43,855 nucleotides of DNA from Acetobacteraceae bacterium AT-5844 (lineage in GTDB: Bacteria; Pseudomonadota; Alphaproteobacteria; Acetobacterales; Acetobacteraceae): contig JH600052.1 of NCBI GenBank assembly GCA_000245075.1, positions 1 through 43,855 of the forward strand. The letters are read 5' to 3'. Numbering within the stretch: position 1 is the first letter of the stretch; every line of letters starts with the position of its first letter. The notes below the pieces were generated by a model that saw only the letters and a list, made by a program, of their open reading frames with translations, searched no databases and was not told the DNA's origin. The position numbers were made by a program, and so were the translations under genes. Positions 25,966 through 33,079 of this stretch are shown here, one piece after another.

Positions 25966-27507
25966 ATGAACGGAGCCGAGAGCCTGGTCCACACCCTGTT
26001 GGCCAGCGGTGTGGACACGTGTTTCGCCAATCCTGGCACCAGCGAGATGCACTTCGTCGCCGCGCTGGACCGGATTCCGGGCATGCGGTGCGTGTTGGGC
26101 CTTCAGGAGAACGTCGTCACCGGCATGGCCGATGGCTACTACCGCATGACCGGCAAGCCGGCGGCGACGCTGCTGCATTGCGGGCCGGGCCTCGCGAACG
26201 GCCTCGGCAACCTGCACAACGCGCGGCGCGCGCGCAGCGGCATCGTCAATGTGGTCGGCGACCAGGCAACCTATCACCGCCCCTATGACGCGCAGCTGAC
26301 GGCCGATACGGAAGGTTGGGCGCGCCCTGTCTCCGCCTGGACGCGCACCTCCACGGATGCGACCAAGGTCGGCGCGGATGCCGCCGTGGCCGTGCAGGCC
26401 GCGCGCACCGCGCCGGGGCAGATCGCCACGCTGATCCTGCCCGCCGACACCGCCTGGAATGATGGTGGCGTGGTGGCCGAAGCCCTGCCCGTCCCCTCCC
26501 CCGTGGCGCCGGACCCGCAGGCCGTGCGCAACGCCGCCCGCGTGCTGCGCGAGAAGAAGAACGTGCTGATCCTGCTGGGTGGCGCCGCTCTGCGTGGCCG
26601 CACCCAGGCGCTGGCCTGGCGCGCGGCGCAAAGCACCGGCCAGAAGGTGATGGCCGAGATGTCCAACGCGCTGGTGGAGCATGGCCGCGGCCGCCTGCCG
26701 CTGGACCGGGTGCCCTACCCTGTCGATGCGGCGGTGAAGGCGCTCGAAAGCTACGAGCACCTGATCCTGGTGAATGCCAAGGCGCCGGTGGGCTTCTTCG
26801 CCTACCCCGGCAAGCCCAGCAAGCACTACCCGGAGAGCGCGGAAGTTCACGTTCTCAGCCGCTACGAGCAGGACGCCGAGCTGGCCTTGCAGGCGCTGGT
26901 GGACGAACTTGGCGCCCCCGAGGCCACCCTGCCGGATGCCGGGCCACGCCCCTCCATCGGCCGTGGCGCGCCGACCTCCGAAGGCGTGGCGCAGACCGTG
27001 GCGGCGCTGCTGCCGGATGATGCCATCATCGTCGATGAAAGCGTTTCCTTCGGCCGCAGCTTCTTCTCCGGCACCCACACGGCTGCCCCGCATGACTGGC
27101 TGCAGCTCACTGGCGGCGCCATCGGCGATGGCATTCCGCTGGCCACGGGCGCAGCGGTCGGCACGGCCGGCCAGCGGCGCGTGGTGAACCTGCAGGCCGA
27201 TGGCTCCGCCATGTACAGCCTGCAGGGGCTGTGGACACAGGCGCGCGAGAAGCTGCCGGTGACCACCGTCATCCTGGCCAACCGCAAGTACCAGATCCTC
27301 ATCGGTGAGTATCAGAATGTCGGCGCCAATCCGGGCCCGACGGCGATGAACATGCTCGATCTCGGCAACCCGGATCTGGACTGGCTACACCTGGCCCGCG
27401 GCATGGGCGTGGAGGCGGCGCGCGCGACGAGCCTGGAGCAGCTGGGCGACCTGATGCAGCAGAGCTTCTCGCAGGACGGCCCCTTCCTCATCGAGCTGGT
27501 GATCTGA
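25966..27507 (+). CDS. TPP-dependent enzyme, acetolactate synthase large-subunit-like
   Basis: A 513-residue thiamine diphosphate enzyme with the three-domain layout of acetolactate synthase and benzoylformate decarboxylase. The catalytic Glu that activates TPP is E48 (GLQENVVTGMADGY). The C-terminal TPP/Mg block is LQADGSAMYSLQGLWTQARE, followed by NRKYQIL. ADG replaces the more usual GDG, as in this subgroup of IlvB-like proteins. There is no small subunit (ilvN) beside it, so a role in branched-chain amino acid synthesis is doubtful; a 2-keto acid decarboxylase or carboligase is as likely. ATG 25966 follows GAGGAGGAG. Confidence 0.85.
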   Translation: MNGAESLVHTLLASGVDTCFANPGTSEMHFVAALDRIPGMRCVLGLQENVVTGMADGYYRMTGKPAATLLHCGPGLANGLGNLHNARRARSGIVNVVGDQATYHRPYDAQLTADTEGWARPVSAWTRTSTDATKVGADAAVAVQAARTAPGQIATLILPADTAWNDGGVVAEALPVPSPVAPDPQAVRNAARVLREKKNVLILLGGAALRGRTQALAWRAAQSTGQKVMAEMSNALVEHGRGRLPLDRVPYPVDAAVKALESYEHLILVNAKAPVGFFAYPGKPSKHYPESAEVHVLSRYEQDAELALQALVDELGAPEATLPDAGPRPSIGRGAPTSEGVAQTVAALLPDDAIIVDESVSFGRSFFSGTHTAAPHDWLQLTGGAIGDGIPLATGAAVGTAGQRRVVNLQADGSAMYSLQGLWTQAREKLPVTTVILANRKYQILIGEYQNVGANPGPTAMNMLDLGNPDLDWLHLARGMGVEAARATSLEQLGDLMQQSFSQDGPFLIELVI

Positions 27508-27516
27508 AGCAAGGCG

Positions 27517-27535
27517 GGCCGGGGTCTCCCCGGCC
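27517..27535 (+). terminator. GC hairpin after the TPP-enzyme gene
   Basis: GGCCGGGG (27517-27524) pairs perfectly with CCCCGGCC (27528-27535) over a 3-nt loop, 9 bp after the stop. There is no U tract. A second, more AT-rich structure at 27607-27631 (TTGCGA/TCGCAA then TTATTTTT) could also terminate. Confidence 0.55.
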
Positions 27536-27606
27536 AGATTGGCGGCGCCTGCTGTCCTTCCCCAGGGATGGCGGGCGTCGTGGCGTCGATGGGCAGGGCC
27601 CTCCAG

Positions 27607-27623
27607 TTGCGACCCGCTCGCAA
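27607..27623. promoter_or_regulatory. Inverted repeat TTGCGA-N5-TCGCAA, upstream copy
   Basis: Perfect 6-bp arms with a CCCGC spacer, 72 bp upstream of a second copy. It is also followed by TTATTTTT, so on the plus strand it could be a weak terminator. The shape resembles Fur-family boxes, but the match is not exact enough to name the regulator. Confidence 0.4.
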
Positions 27624-27651
27624 TTATTTTTGGGCTCCCTGTCGATCTTGC

Positions 27652-27679
27652 TTGACGACACCAGGGTGATAGGTTCTAT
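27652..27679 (+). promoter_or_regulatory. Promoter-like sequence upstream of yciI
   Basis: TTGACG (27652-27657), 16 bp, TTCTAT (27674-27679) is a reasonable sigma-70-type match. It lies 338 bp before the yciI ATG and nothing closer is recognisable. The -10 hexamer abuts the second inverted repeat. Confidence 0.4.
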
Positions 27680-27694
27680 TGCGAATAACTCGCA
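27679..27694. promoter_or_regulatory. Inverted repeat TTGCGA-N5-TCGCA, downstream copy
   Basis: TTGCGA-ATAAC-TCGCA overlaps the end of the -10-like hexamer, the position expected for a repressor site. TTGCA follows, giving a possible third half-site. Fur-type repression is a guess based on shape and AT-rich centre. Confidence 0.42.
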
Positions 27695-27873
27695 GTTGCA
27701 GATGAAGACCGGAGGGGGCGGCCACCGTCCCACCGCAATCCGGGTCCCGCATTCTCTCCCGGGCCCCTTCGGTCTTCCCCTCTGCATACGAGAACCGGCC
27801 ACTGCCTGCAGGGGAGGCATTGGTCGGGAGCGGGTCGGAGGGATCGGGCGTGACTGCGAACCGCCCTTTCCGA

Positions 27874-27937
27874 GTCTGATGACGCCTGAAGGGGGATGTC
27901 ACCAGACAACTGATTTGCACACGGGCAGGGTGTGCAA
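27874..27937 (+). other. Two tandem hairpins in the yciI upstream region
   Basis: GTCTGATGAC (27874-27883) pairs with GTCACCAGAC (27898-27907) with one mismatch. TTGCACAC (27915-27922) then pairs perfectly with GTGTGCAA (27930-27937). They lie 80-140 nt before yciI. If transcribed from 27.68 kb they would form a structured leader. They match no riboswitch class that I can recognise. Confidence 0.35.
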
Positions 27938-28016
27938 CTCCGACCCGCGCCCCTTCCTTGCTTCCGGCAAGGCTGGCGCTACGCTCCTCCTCACCCTTTG
28001 AGGAAGGAAACACGGC

Positions 28017-28322
28017 ATGCCCTTTCTGATCGAAACCTGGGACAAGCCCGACAGCCAGGCGCTCCGCACCGAGGCTCGCCCCCCGCATCTGGAATATCTG
28101 GCGCAGAACGCCGCCAAGCTGCTGGCCTGCGGCGCCAAGCTGGCCGATGACGGCAGCGATGGCGGCGGCAGCTTCTACATTGTCGATGTGGAGACGCGCG
28201 CGGAGGCCGAGGCCTTCCTGGCCGCCGATCCCTTCGCCAAGGCCGGGCTGTTTACCCGCAACACCATCACCCGCTGGCGCAAGGCCTATCTCGACGGCCG
28301 CTCCTATTTGCCGAAGAGCTGA
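28017..28322 (+). CDS. YciI family protein
   Basis: A 101-residue protein with the YciI ferredoxin-like fold: MPFLIETWDKPDSQALRTEARPPHLEYL at the start, a Gly-rich turn, YIVDVETRAEAEAFLAADPFAKAGL (the classic YciI motif with DPF) and the final ITRWRKAY. Members of this family often have a His-Asp pair; here H27 and D88-type residues are plausible but untested. Activity is unknown for most members. AGGAAGGA precedes the ATG. Its 3' end overlaps the convergent GNAT gene by 19 bp. Confidence 0.88.
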   Translation: MPFLIETWDKPDSQALRTEARPPHLEYLAQNAAKLLACGAKLADDGSDGGGSFYIVDVETRAEAEAFLAADPFAKAGLFTRNTITRWRKAYLDGRSYLPKS

Positions 28323-28777
28323 TCCGCCGGATCGGCCAGCCATTTCACATGGCTGGCCGTCTCCTCCGCCAGGGGCTGGTAGCCATGGCGCAGATAGAAC
28401 CGCGCGGCCTGCTCCGTATCCGTGCGGAGGCGGAGCAAAGCGAAATGGCCTCGCGCCGAGGCTTCCAACCGGCCAATGAGTGCTGACGCGATGCCCTGCC
28501 GCCGGGCCGCGCGCATCACGTAGAGATGCCGCAGCCGTCCTGCCCCCGCGCCTCCTGCATAGGGGTCCCGGTTAAGGCCGCCGCAGCCCACCAGGGCACC
28601 GGCCTGGAAGGCGCCCCAAAGACATTCCCCAGGCTCGCTGAAGCGGTTGGTGCCCTCAGCCCATTCCCGCTGCATGCGGCGCAGGAAGCGAAAGCCCTCG
28701 GCCTCCGACTCGGCGCAGAAGGCGAAGAAGTCCTCAGGCAGGGTGTCGAGTCGCGTGAATCGCAGGTCAGAGGTCAT
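28304..28777 (-). CDS. GNAT family N-acetyltransferase
   Basis: A 157-residue acetyltransferase with the GNAT fold. The acetyl-CoA pyrophosphate loop is RRQGIASALIGRLE, preceded by the LRHLYVMRAA strand and followed by LRLRTDTEQAARFYLRHGYQPL, the usual motif B. The substrate is unknown. I choose ATG 28777 (MTSDLRFTRLDT); a TTG at 28813 would add 12 residues that lie in the operator region. It is convergent with yciI (19-bp overlap) and divergent from marR, so it may be controlled by that regulator. Confidence 0.9.
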   Translation of the reverse strand: MTSDLRFTRLDTLPEDFFAFCAESEAEGFRFLRRMQREWAEGTNRFSEPGECLWGAFQAGALVGCGGLNRDPYAGGAGAGRLRHLYVMRAARRQGIASALIGRLEASARGHFALLRLRTDTEQAARFYLRHGYQPLAEETASHVKWLADPADQLFGK

Positions 28778-28813
28778 GGCGCCAGCATGGCCGTGGCCCT
28801 TGTTCGCGCGCAA

Positions 28814-28833
28814 TTAGATGACTTATCATCTAA
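28814..28833. promoter_or_regulatory. Probable MarR operator
   Basis: TTAGATGA-CTTA-TCATCTAA is a perfect inverted repeat with 8-bp arms, in the 78-bp spacer between the divergent GNAT and marR genes. A further GATCATC half-site follows. It is AT-rich in a GC-rich genome. MarR proteins commonly bind 16-20 bp palindromes beside their own gene. Confidence 0.7.
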
Positions 28834-28855
28834 TGACAGATCATCTTTTTGGCCG

Positions 28856-29317
28856 ATGACCGAACCTCTTGCTCCCCTTCGCAGCGGCTTCGCCATGCTG
28901 GTCTATCAGACCTCACGGCACTGGCGGCGCTCGCTGAATCGCCGGCTTCAACCCTTCGGGCTGTCTGAGGCGACGTGGCGGCCTTTGCTCTATCTCTCCC
29001 GCAACGGCGCGCCGATGCGGCAGAAGGAACTCGCTGCGGCCCTCGGCCTCGACAACTCCTCTGTCGTCCGCACGCTGGATGCGCTGCAGGCCGCCGGGCT
29101 GGTGGAGCGGCGGGAGGATCAGGATGACCGCCGGGCCCGCGCCCTGGTGCTGACCCCGGCCGGCGGCGCCATCGTCCAGCAGGTGGAGCAGGTCGCCACC
29201 GCCATGCGCGCCGAAACCCTGGCGGGCCTCTCCGATGCCGAGCTCGAAGCCGCCACCCATGTGCTGAACCACATCAACCGCCAACTCGCCGCCGAGGCAG
29301 AGGAGCAGGAGCCGTGA
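28856..29317 (+). CDS. MarR family transcriptional regulator
   Basis: A 153-residue winged-helix regulator. The DNA-binding part covers about residues 30-100: LSEATWRPLLYLSRNGAPMRQKELAAALGLDNSSVVRTLDALQAAGLVERREDQDDRRARALVLT, which contains the MarR wing DxRxxxxLT. I choose ATG 28856 (MTEPLAPLRSGF); the longer upstream frame covers the operator and the GNAT gene. Its stop overlaps the GTG start of the exporter gene by 4 bp (GTGA), the common marR-MFS arrangement, so it probably represses that pump and itself. Confidence 0.93.
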   Translation: MTEPLAPLRSGFAMLVYQTSRHWRRSLNRRLQPFGLSEATWRPLLYLSRNGAPMRQKELAAALGLDNSSVVRTLDALQAAGLVERREDQDDRRARALVLTPAGGAIVQQVEQVATAMRAETLAGLSDAELEAATHVLNHINRQLAAEAEEQEP

Positions 29318-30510
29318 GCGACAGCCGGCCAATGCCCTACCCGAATGTTCCTCTCTGGCTGCTGGCGCTGATCACCTTCAGCGGCACGCTGGCGATGCAT
29401 ATCTTCGTCCCTGCCCTGCCCCAGGCGGGGGCCGATCTCGGCGCCAGCCAGGCCGCCATGCAGTCCACGGTCAGCCTCTACATCCTGGGCCTGGCGCTAG
29501 GGCAGCTCGGCTATGGGCCGCTCTCGGACCGCTTCGGCCGGCGCCCGGTGCTGATGGGGGGCCTCGTGGTCTATACCGCCGCCGGCCTCGCCGCCGCGCT
29601 CGCGCCGGATGCGCAGGCGCTGATCGCGGCGCGACTGTTCCAGGCGCTGGGCGGCTGCGCGGGGCTGGTGCTCGGCCGCGCCATCGTGCGGGACACCGCC
29701 GCGCCGCAGGACGCCGCGCGCCGGCTGGCGCTGATGAACCTGATGGTGACGGTCGGCCCGGGCCTCGCGCCTCTTGTGGGCGGTGCGCTGGCAGCTTCCA
29801 CCGGCTGGCGCTCCATCTTTCTCGTGCTCTGTGGCCTTGGCGTGGTGAATTTCCTCTTTGCCTGGAAAATGCTGCCGGAAACCGGCAAGCCCGGCCCGGC
29901 GCGCCCCGGCTCCGCCACCCTGGCGCAGAATTATCTGAAGCTCATCCGCTCCCCGGCCTTCATCGGCTATTCCATCGGCGGTGGCTGCGCGACGACCTCG
30001 ATGTACGCCTTCATCGCCGCGGCGCCCTTCATCTTCATCAACCAGCTGCACCGCCCGGAGCATGAGGTGGGCATCTATCTCGCGCTCCTCATCTCCGGCG
30101 TCTGGCTGGGCAGCATGCTCGCCAGCCGCCTCATCCCGCGCATGGCGATCGAGAAAGTGCTCGTCCGGGCCAATTGGATCAGCGTCATCGCCGCCTTCAT
30201 CCTGCTCGGCGCCACCCTTACGGGCCATCTCAACGTGTTCCTGGCCGTGGGGTGCATGTTCTTCTTCACCCTGGGGGTGGGAACGGCGGCACCGGGCGCG
30301 CTGACGCAGGCCATCAGCGTGAACCCGCATGTCATCGGCTCGGCCTCTGGCCTTTACGGCTTTACCCAGATGGCCACGGGGGCGATCTGTACGGCGCTGG
30401 CGGGTGTCGGCAACAACCCGGCCCTGGCGGCGGCCATGATCCTGACCGCCTCAGGGGTGATCGCGCAGCTTTCGTTCTGGCTGGCAGGACGGGCAAGGGC
30501 CGCGACGTGA
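29314..30510 (+). CDS. Bcr/CflA family multidrug MFS transporter
   Basis: A 398-residue, twelve-helix MFS exporter. The family signature GYGPLSDRFGRRPVL (motif A, near residues 68-82) and the Bcr/CflA-typical ARLFQALGGCAGLVLGRAIVRD are present. Helix 1 has MHIFVPALPQ, also typical. Such proteins export drugs such as bicyclomycin, or cysteine-like metabolites. The start is GTG at 29314, inside the marR stop; this is fixed by the coupling. It is convergent with prpC and ends with a hairpin. Confidence 0.93.
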   Translation: MSDSRPMPYPNVPLWLLALITFSGTLAMHIFVPALPQAGADLGASQAAMQSTVSLYILGLALGQLGYGPLSDRFGRRPVLMGGLVVYTAAGLAAALAPDAQALIAARLFQALGGCAGLVLGRAIVRDTAAPQDAARRLALMNLMVTVGPGLAPLVGGALAASTGWRSIFLVLCGLGVVNFLFAWKMLPETGKPGPARPGSATLAQNYLKLIRSPAFIGYSIGGGCATTSMYAFIAAAPFIFINQLHRPEHEVGIYLALLISGVWLGSMLASRLIPRMAIEKVLVRANWISVIAAFILLGATLTGHLNVFLAVGCMFFFTLGVGTAAPGALTQAISVNPHVIGSASGLYGFTQMATGAICTALAGVGNNPALAAAMILTASGVIAQLSFWLAGRARAAT

Positions 30511-30515
30511 AAGGT

Positions 30516-30543
30516 GCCGGAGGAGAACGAAACCTCCTCCGGC
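30516..30543. terminator. Bidirectional hairpin between the MFS and prpC genes
   Basis: GCCGGAGGAG (30516-30525) pairs perfectly with CTCCTCCGGC (30534-30543) over an 8-nt loop, filling the 40-bp gap between two facing stops. It lacks a U tract. Confidence 0.6.
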
Positions 30544-30550
30544 CCCTGCT

Positions 30551-31708
30551 TCAGCCCCGCGCGGAAAGCGGCACGAATTCCCGGTTCTCCGGCCCCGTGT
30601 AATTGGCCGTGGGGCGGATGATCTTGCCGTCGATGCGCTGCTCGATGACATGCGCGCTCCACCCGGCCGTGCGGGCGATGACGAAGAGCGGGGTGAACAT
30701 CGCCGTCGGCACGCCCATCATGTGGTAGGAGACGGCGCTGAACCAATCGAGATTGGCGAACATCTTCTTGGTATCCGCCATCACCGCCTCGATCCGGTCC
30801 GCGATGGCGAACATCTTGCGAGAACCGGCCTCGTCCGAAAGCTCGCGGGCAACATCCTTGATGATGACGTTGCGCGGATCGCTGATCGTGTAGACCGGGT
30901 GGCCGAAGCCGATCACCACTTCCCTGTTGGCGACGCGCTGGCGGATATCGGCCTCCGCTTCATCCGGGTCCGCGTAACGCTTCTGGATCTCGAAGGCGAC
31001 CTCATTGGCCCCGCCATGCTTCGGCCCGCGCAGGGCGCCGATGCCGCCGGCAATGGCGGAGTACATATCCGCCCCCGTCCCCGCGATAACGCGGCAGGTG
31101 AAGGTGGAAGCGTTGAACTCGTGCTCGGCATAGAGGTTCAGGGAGGTGTGCATGGCGCGCACCCAGCTTTCACGCGGCGCCTTGCCGTGCAGCAGATGCA
31201 GGAAATGGCCGCCGATGCTGTCGTCATCGGTCTCCACCTCGATCCGCCGGCCATTCTGCGCGTAATGGTGCCAGTAGAGCAGCATGGAACCCAGAGAGGC
31301 CATCAGCCGGTCCGCGATATCCCGCGCGCCGGCATGGCTGTGGTCCTCCTTCTCCGGCAGCACGGTGCCGAGGGCGGAGACGCCGGTGCGCATGACATCC
31401 ATCGGGTGCGCGGCGGCAGGGATGGCCTCCAGCGCCTGGCGCACGGCCGCCGGCAGCCCGCGCAGGCTGCGCAACTTGGCTTTGTAGCCCCGCAACTCCG
31501 CCTCGGTGGGCAAGGCGCCATGGACGAGGAGATAGGCAATCTCCTCGAACTCGCACCGCGTGGCGATGTCGAGGATGTCATAACCGCGATAGTGCAGGTC
31601 ATTGCCGCTACGGCCAACGGTGCAGAGCGCCGTGTTGCCGGCGGGCACGCCGGAGAGTGCGACGGATTTCTTGGGCTTGGGGGCGGATGCGGTCAGCGCC
31701 TCGCTCAT
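30551..31708 (-). CDS. prpC: 2-Methylcitrate synthase (citrate synthase family)
   Basis: A 385-residue enzyme that condenses propionyl-CoA, and to some degree acetyl-CoA, with oxaloacetate. The N-terminal [22 protein letters not shown] block and YRGYDILD are the PrpC hallmark and distinguish it from GltA. The catalytic residues are His in [10 protein letters not shown], His in [13 protein letters not shown] and the C-terminal Asp region ([13 protein letters not shown]). I choose ATG 31708 ([11 protein letters not shown]); the frame runs further upstream without similarity. prpB and prpD are not next to it, unlike in many genomes. It is divergent from the LtnD-like gene. Confidence 0.93.
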   Translation of the reverse strand: MSEALTASAPKPKKSVALSGVPAGNTALCTVGRSGNDLHYRGYDILDIATRCEFEEIAYLLVHGALPTEAELRGYKAKLRSLRGLPAAVRQALEAIPAAAHPMDVMRTGVSALGTVLPEKEDHSHAGARDIADRLMASLGSMLLYWHHYAQNGRRIEVETDDDSIGGHFLHLLHGKAPRESWVRAMHTSLNLYAEHEFNASTFTCRVIAGTGADMYSAIAGGIGALRGPKHGGANEVAFEIQKRYADPDEAEADIRQRVANREVVIGFGHPVYTISDPRNVIIKDVARELSDEAGSRKMFAIADRIEAVMADTKKMFANLDWFSAVSYHMMGVPTAMFTPLFVIARTAGWSAHVIEQRIDGKIIRPTANYTGPENREFVPLSARG

Positions 31709-31762
31709 GGATCGTCCTTCCTTGTGCCGGGCGGTCGGAAATCTCCGCCACCTTCTTTGGGA

Positions 31763-31812
31763 GAAGCATCGCCAATCGAACCCGCCATGGGAAGGCTGCA
31801 TTGCGATGCTTC
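31763..31812. promoter_or_regulatory. Wide inverted repeat between prpC and the LtnD-like gene
   Basis: GAAGCATCGC (31763-31772) and GCGATGCTTC (31803-31812) are perfect 10-bp arms, with their starts 40 bp apart. They lie in the divergent spacer, 55 bp from prpC and 51 bp from the other start. The four-turn spacing suits two repressor dimers or a looped site; the pair could also be a transcribed hairpin. Confidence 0.45.
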
Positions 31813-31862
31813 CCTTGCTCGTCATCTGGGCCCACCCTGTGCGCATAGGGAGGATCGGCGAG

Positions 31863-32756
31863 ATGAAGATCGGCGTGATCGGGCTGGGCAGCATGGGCAT
31901 GGGGGCGGCGCAATCCGCCCTGCGGGCCGGCCTGGCGGTTACAGGGGTGGACCCGCGGCAGGCGGCACGGGATGCCTTCGTCGCGGCCGGCGGGCAGGCC
32001 GTGGCCAGCGCGGCGGAATTGCCCGAGGGCACGGAAGCCGTGGTGGTGCTGGTGGTGAACGCGGCGCAGACGGAGACGGCGCTGTTCGGCCCGGATGGCG
32101 CCCTGCCCCGCCTCGCCCAGGACGCGGTCGTCATTTCCTCCGCCACCATGGCGCCCGATGACGCACGCCGCATCGCCGCCCGGCTGGAAGAAGCGGGCAT
32201 GCTGCCGCTGGATGCGCCGGTTTCCGGCGGTGCCGTGAAGGCCATGGCCGGGGAAATGACCGTAATGGCCTCGGGCAGCGCGGCCGCTTTCGACAGGGCG
32301 GCACCTTTGCTGGCCGCCATCGCCACCAAGGTCTGGCGGCTGGGCGACGCACCGGGCATCGGTGCCACGGTGAAGGTGGTGCACCAATTGCTGGCGGGCG
32401 TGCATATCGCCGTGGCGGCGGAGGCGATGGCTCTCGGCATCCGCGCGGGGGCAGACCCGCAGCAGCTCTACGACGTCGTCACCAGCGCGGCCGGCAATTC
32501 CTGGATGTTCGAGAACCGCATGGCGCGCGTGCTGGCCGCCGACGACGCCCCTCGCAGTGCCGTCGATATCTTCGTGAAGGATCTCGGCCTGGTGGCGGAT
32601 ATGGCGAAGGGGCTGGATTTTCCGGTGCCGCTGGCCGCCCAGGCCCAGCAGCTTTTCACCGCCGCGCACGCCCTCGGCCATGGGCAGAAGGATGATGGCT
32701 TCGTCATCCGCGTCTGGCAGGCGATGACAGGGATCAAGCTGCCCGGAGAAGCGTAG
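31863..32756 (+). CDS. NAD(P)-dependent beta-hydroxyacid dehydrogenase, LtnD-like
   Basis: A 297-residue 3-hydroxyisobutyrate-dehydrogenase-family protein. The N-terminal Rossmann motif is [17 protein letters not shown]. The substrate loop is [22 protein letters not shown], and the catalytic Lys is in [23 protein letters not shown]. The QLLAGVH phrase matches L-threonate dehydrogenase (LtnD) more closely than MmsB. No otnK, otnC or otnI genes adjoin it, so the four-carbon acid pathway is not shown here. I choose ATG 31863 (MKIGVIGLG), preceded by GGGAGGA. It is divergent from prpC. Confidence 0.85.
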   Translation: MKIGVIGLGSMGMGAAQSALRAGLAVTGVDPRQAARDAFVAAGGQAVASAAELPEGTEAVVVLVVNAAQTETALFGPDGALPRLAQDAVVISSATMAPDDARRIAARLEEAGMLPLDAPVSGGAVKAMAGEMTVMASGSAAAFDRAAPLLAAIATKVWRLGDAPGIGATVKVVHQLLAGVHIAVAAEAMALGIRAGADPQQLYDVVTSAAGNSWMFENRMARVLAADDAPRSAVDIFVKDLGLVADMAKGLDFPVPLAAQAQQLFTAAHALGHGQKDDGFVIRVWQAMTGIKLPGEA

Positions 32757-32765
32757 GGGGAGAAG

Positions 32766-33024
32766 AAAAAAAGGGTCTGGAGAAGGAATTCCCAGACCCT
32801 TTCTTGTCTTTTTCCGAGTTTTTTCGGCTTCGGCTGTTGAGGGGTTTGGCCTTTTAAGACTGCACCGGGGTCCCGCCGGAGGTCTATGATGACCTCCGGC
32901 GGCTGAGGGTTCAGCTCGCGCTGCCCATTTTCAATATCACCAAGAGTCTCTGTTACGCCCTCGAAGCTCCACGCCAAACTCGCAGAAAAAAGAAGGGGGT
33001 TTGGGGGAATTCATTCCCCCAATC
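32766..33024 (-). repeat. Composite palindromic extragenic element, copy C
   Basis: This lies in the 323-bp gap between the convergent LtnD-like and pntB genes. Left end: seven A (32766-32772), hairpin GGGTCTGG/CCAGACCC (32773-32799), then TTTCTTGTCTTTTT, a terminator for the plus strand that would also work in reverse. Central hairpin CCGCCGGAGGTC/GACCTCCGGCGG (32873-32902) is perfect over 12 bp. Right end: TTGGGGGAAT/ATTCCCCCAA (33001-33022), which on the minus strand is followed by ACCCCCTTCTTTTTTC, a terminator for pntB. Read on the minus strand it aligns with copy B throughout, including GATATT-GAAAATGGGC near the middle. The remaining 55 bp before pntB is pyrimidine-rich with no structure I can assign. 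Confidence 0.88.
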
Positions 33025-33079
33025 TTGCCTTCCCCAATCCATTCGAGGACACTCCCTCCAACTTTTCAGCGCGCCGCTG

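Larger units (their letters stand above)
27508..28016 (+). other. 509-bp intergenic region with paired inverted repeats, a promoter-like sequence and hairpins
   Basis: No convincing gene lies here. A plus frame from 27630 to 28001 is open but encodes a low-complexity, Cys/Pro/Gly-rich peptide with no family likeness. The region holds, in order, a GC hairpin after the TPP gene (27517-27535), two copies of TTGCGA-N5-TCGCA (27607-27623 and 27679-27694), a -35/-10-like pair between them, and two hairpins at 27874-27907 and 27915-27937. AGGAAGGA then precedes the yciI start. Confidence 0.6.

Noticed and set aside
25787-25969. Short frames within copy B and upstream extension of the TPP-enzyme gene to 25792
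   Set aside because: The extension runs through the repeat hairpin; ATG 25966 has a strong GAGGAGGAG site and matches the family N-terminus.
27630-28001. Open frame of 123 codons upstream of yciI
   Set aside because: Composition is Cys/Gly/Pro-rich without secondary structure pattern, no ribosome-binding site is seen at its start, and it crosses hairpins and the operator-like repeats.
27700-28016. Cobalamin riboswitch upstream of yciI, suggested by GGCCACTGCC near 27797
   Set aside because: The other conserved parts of the cobalamin aptamer are not in the expected order on either strand.
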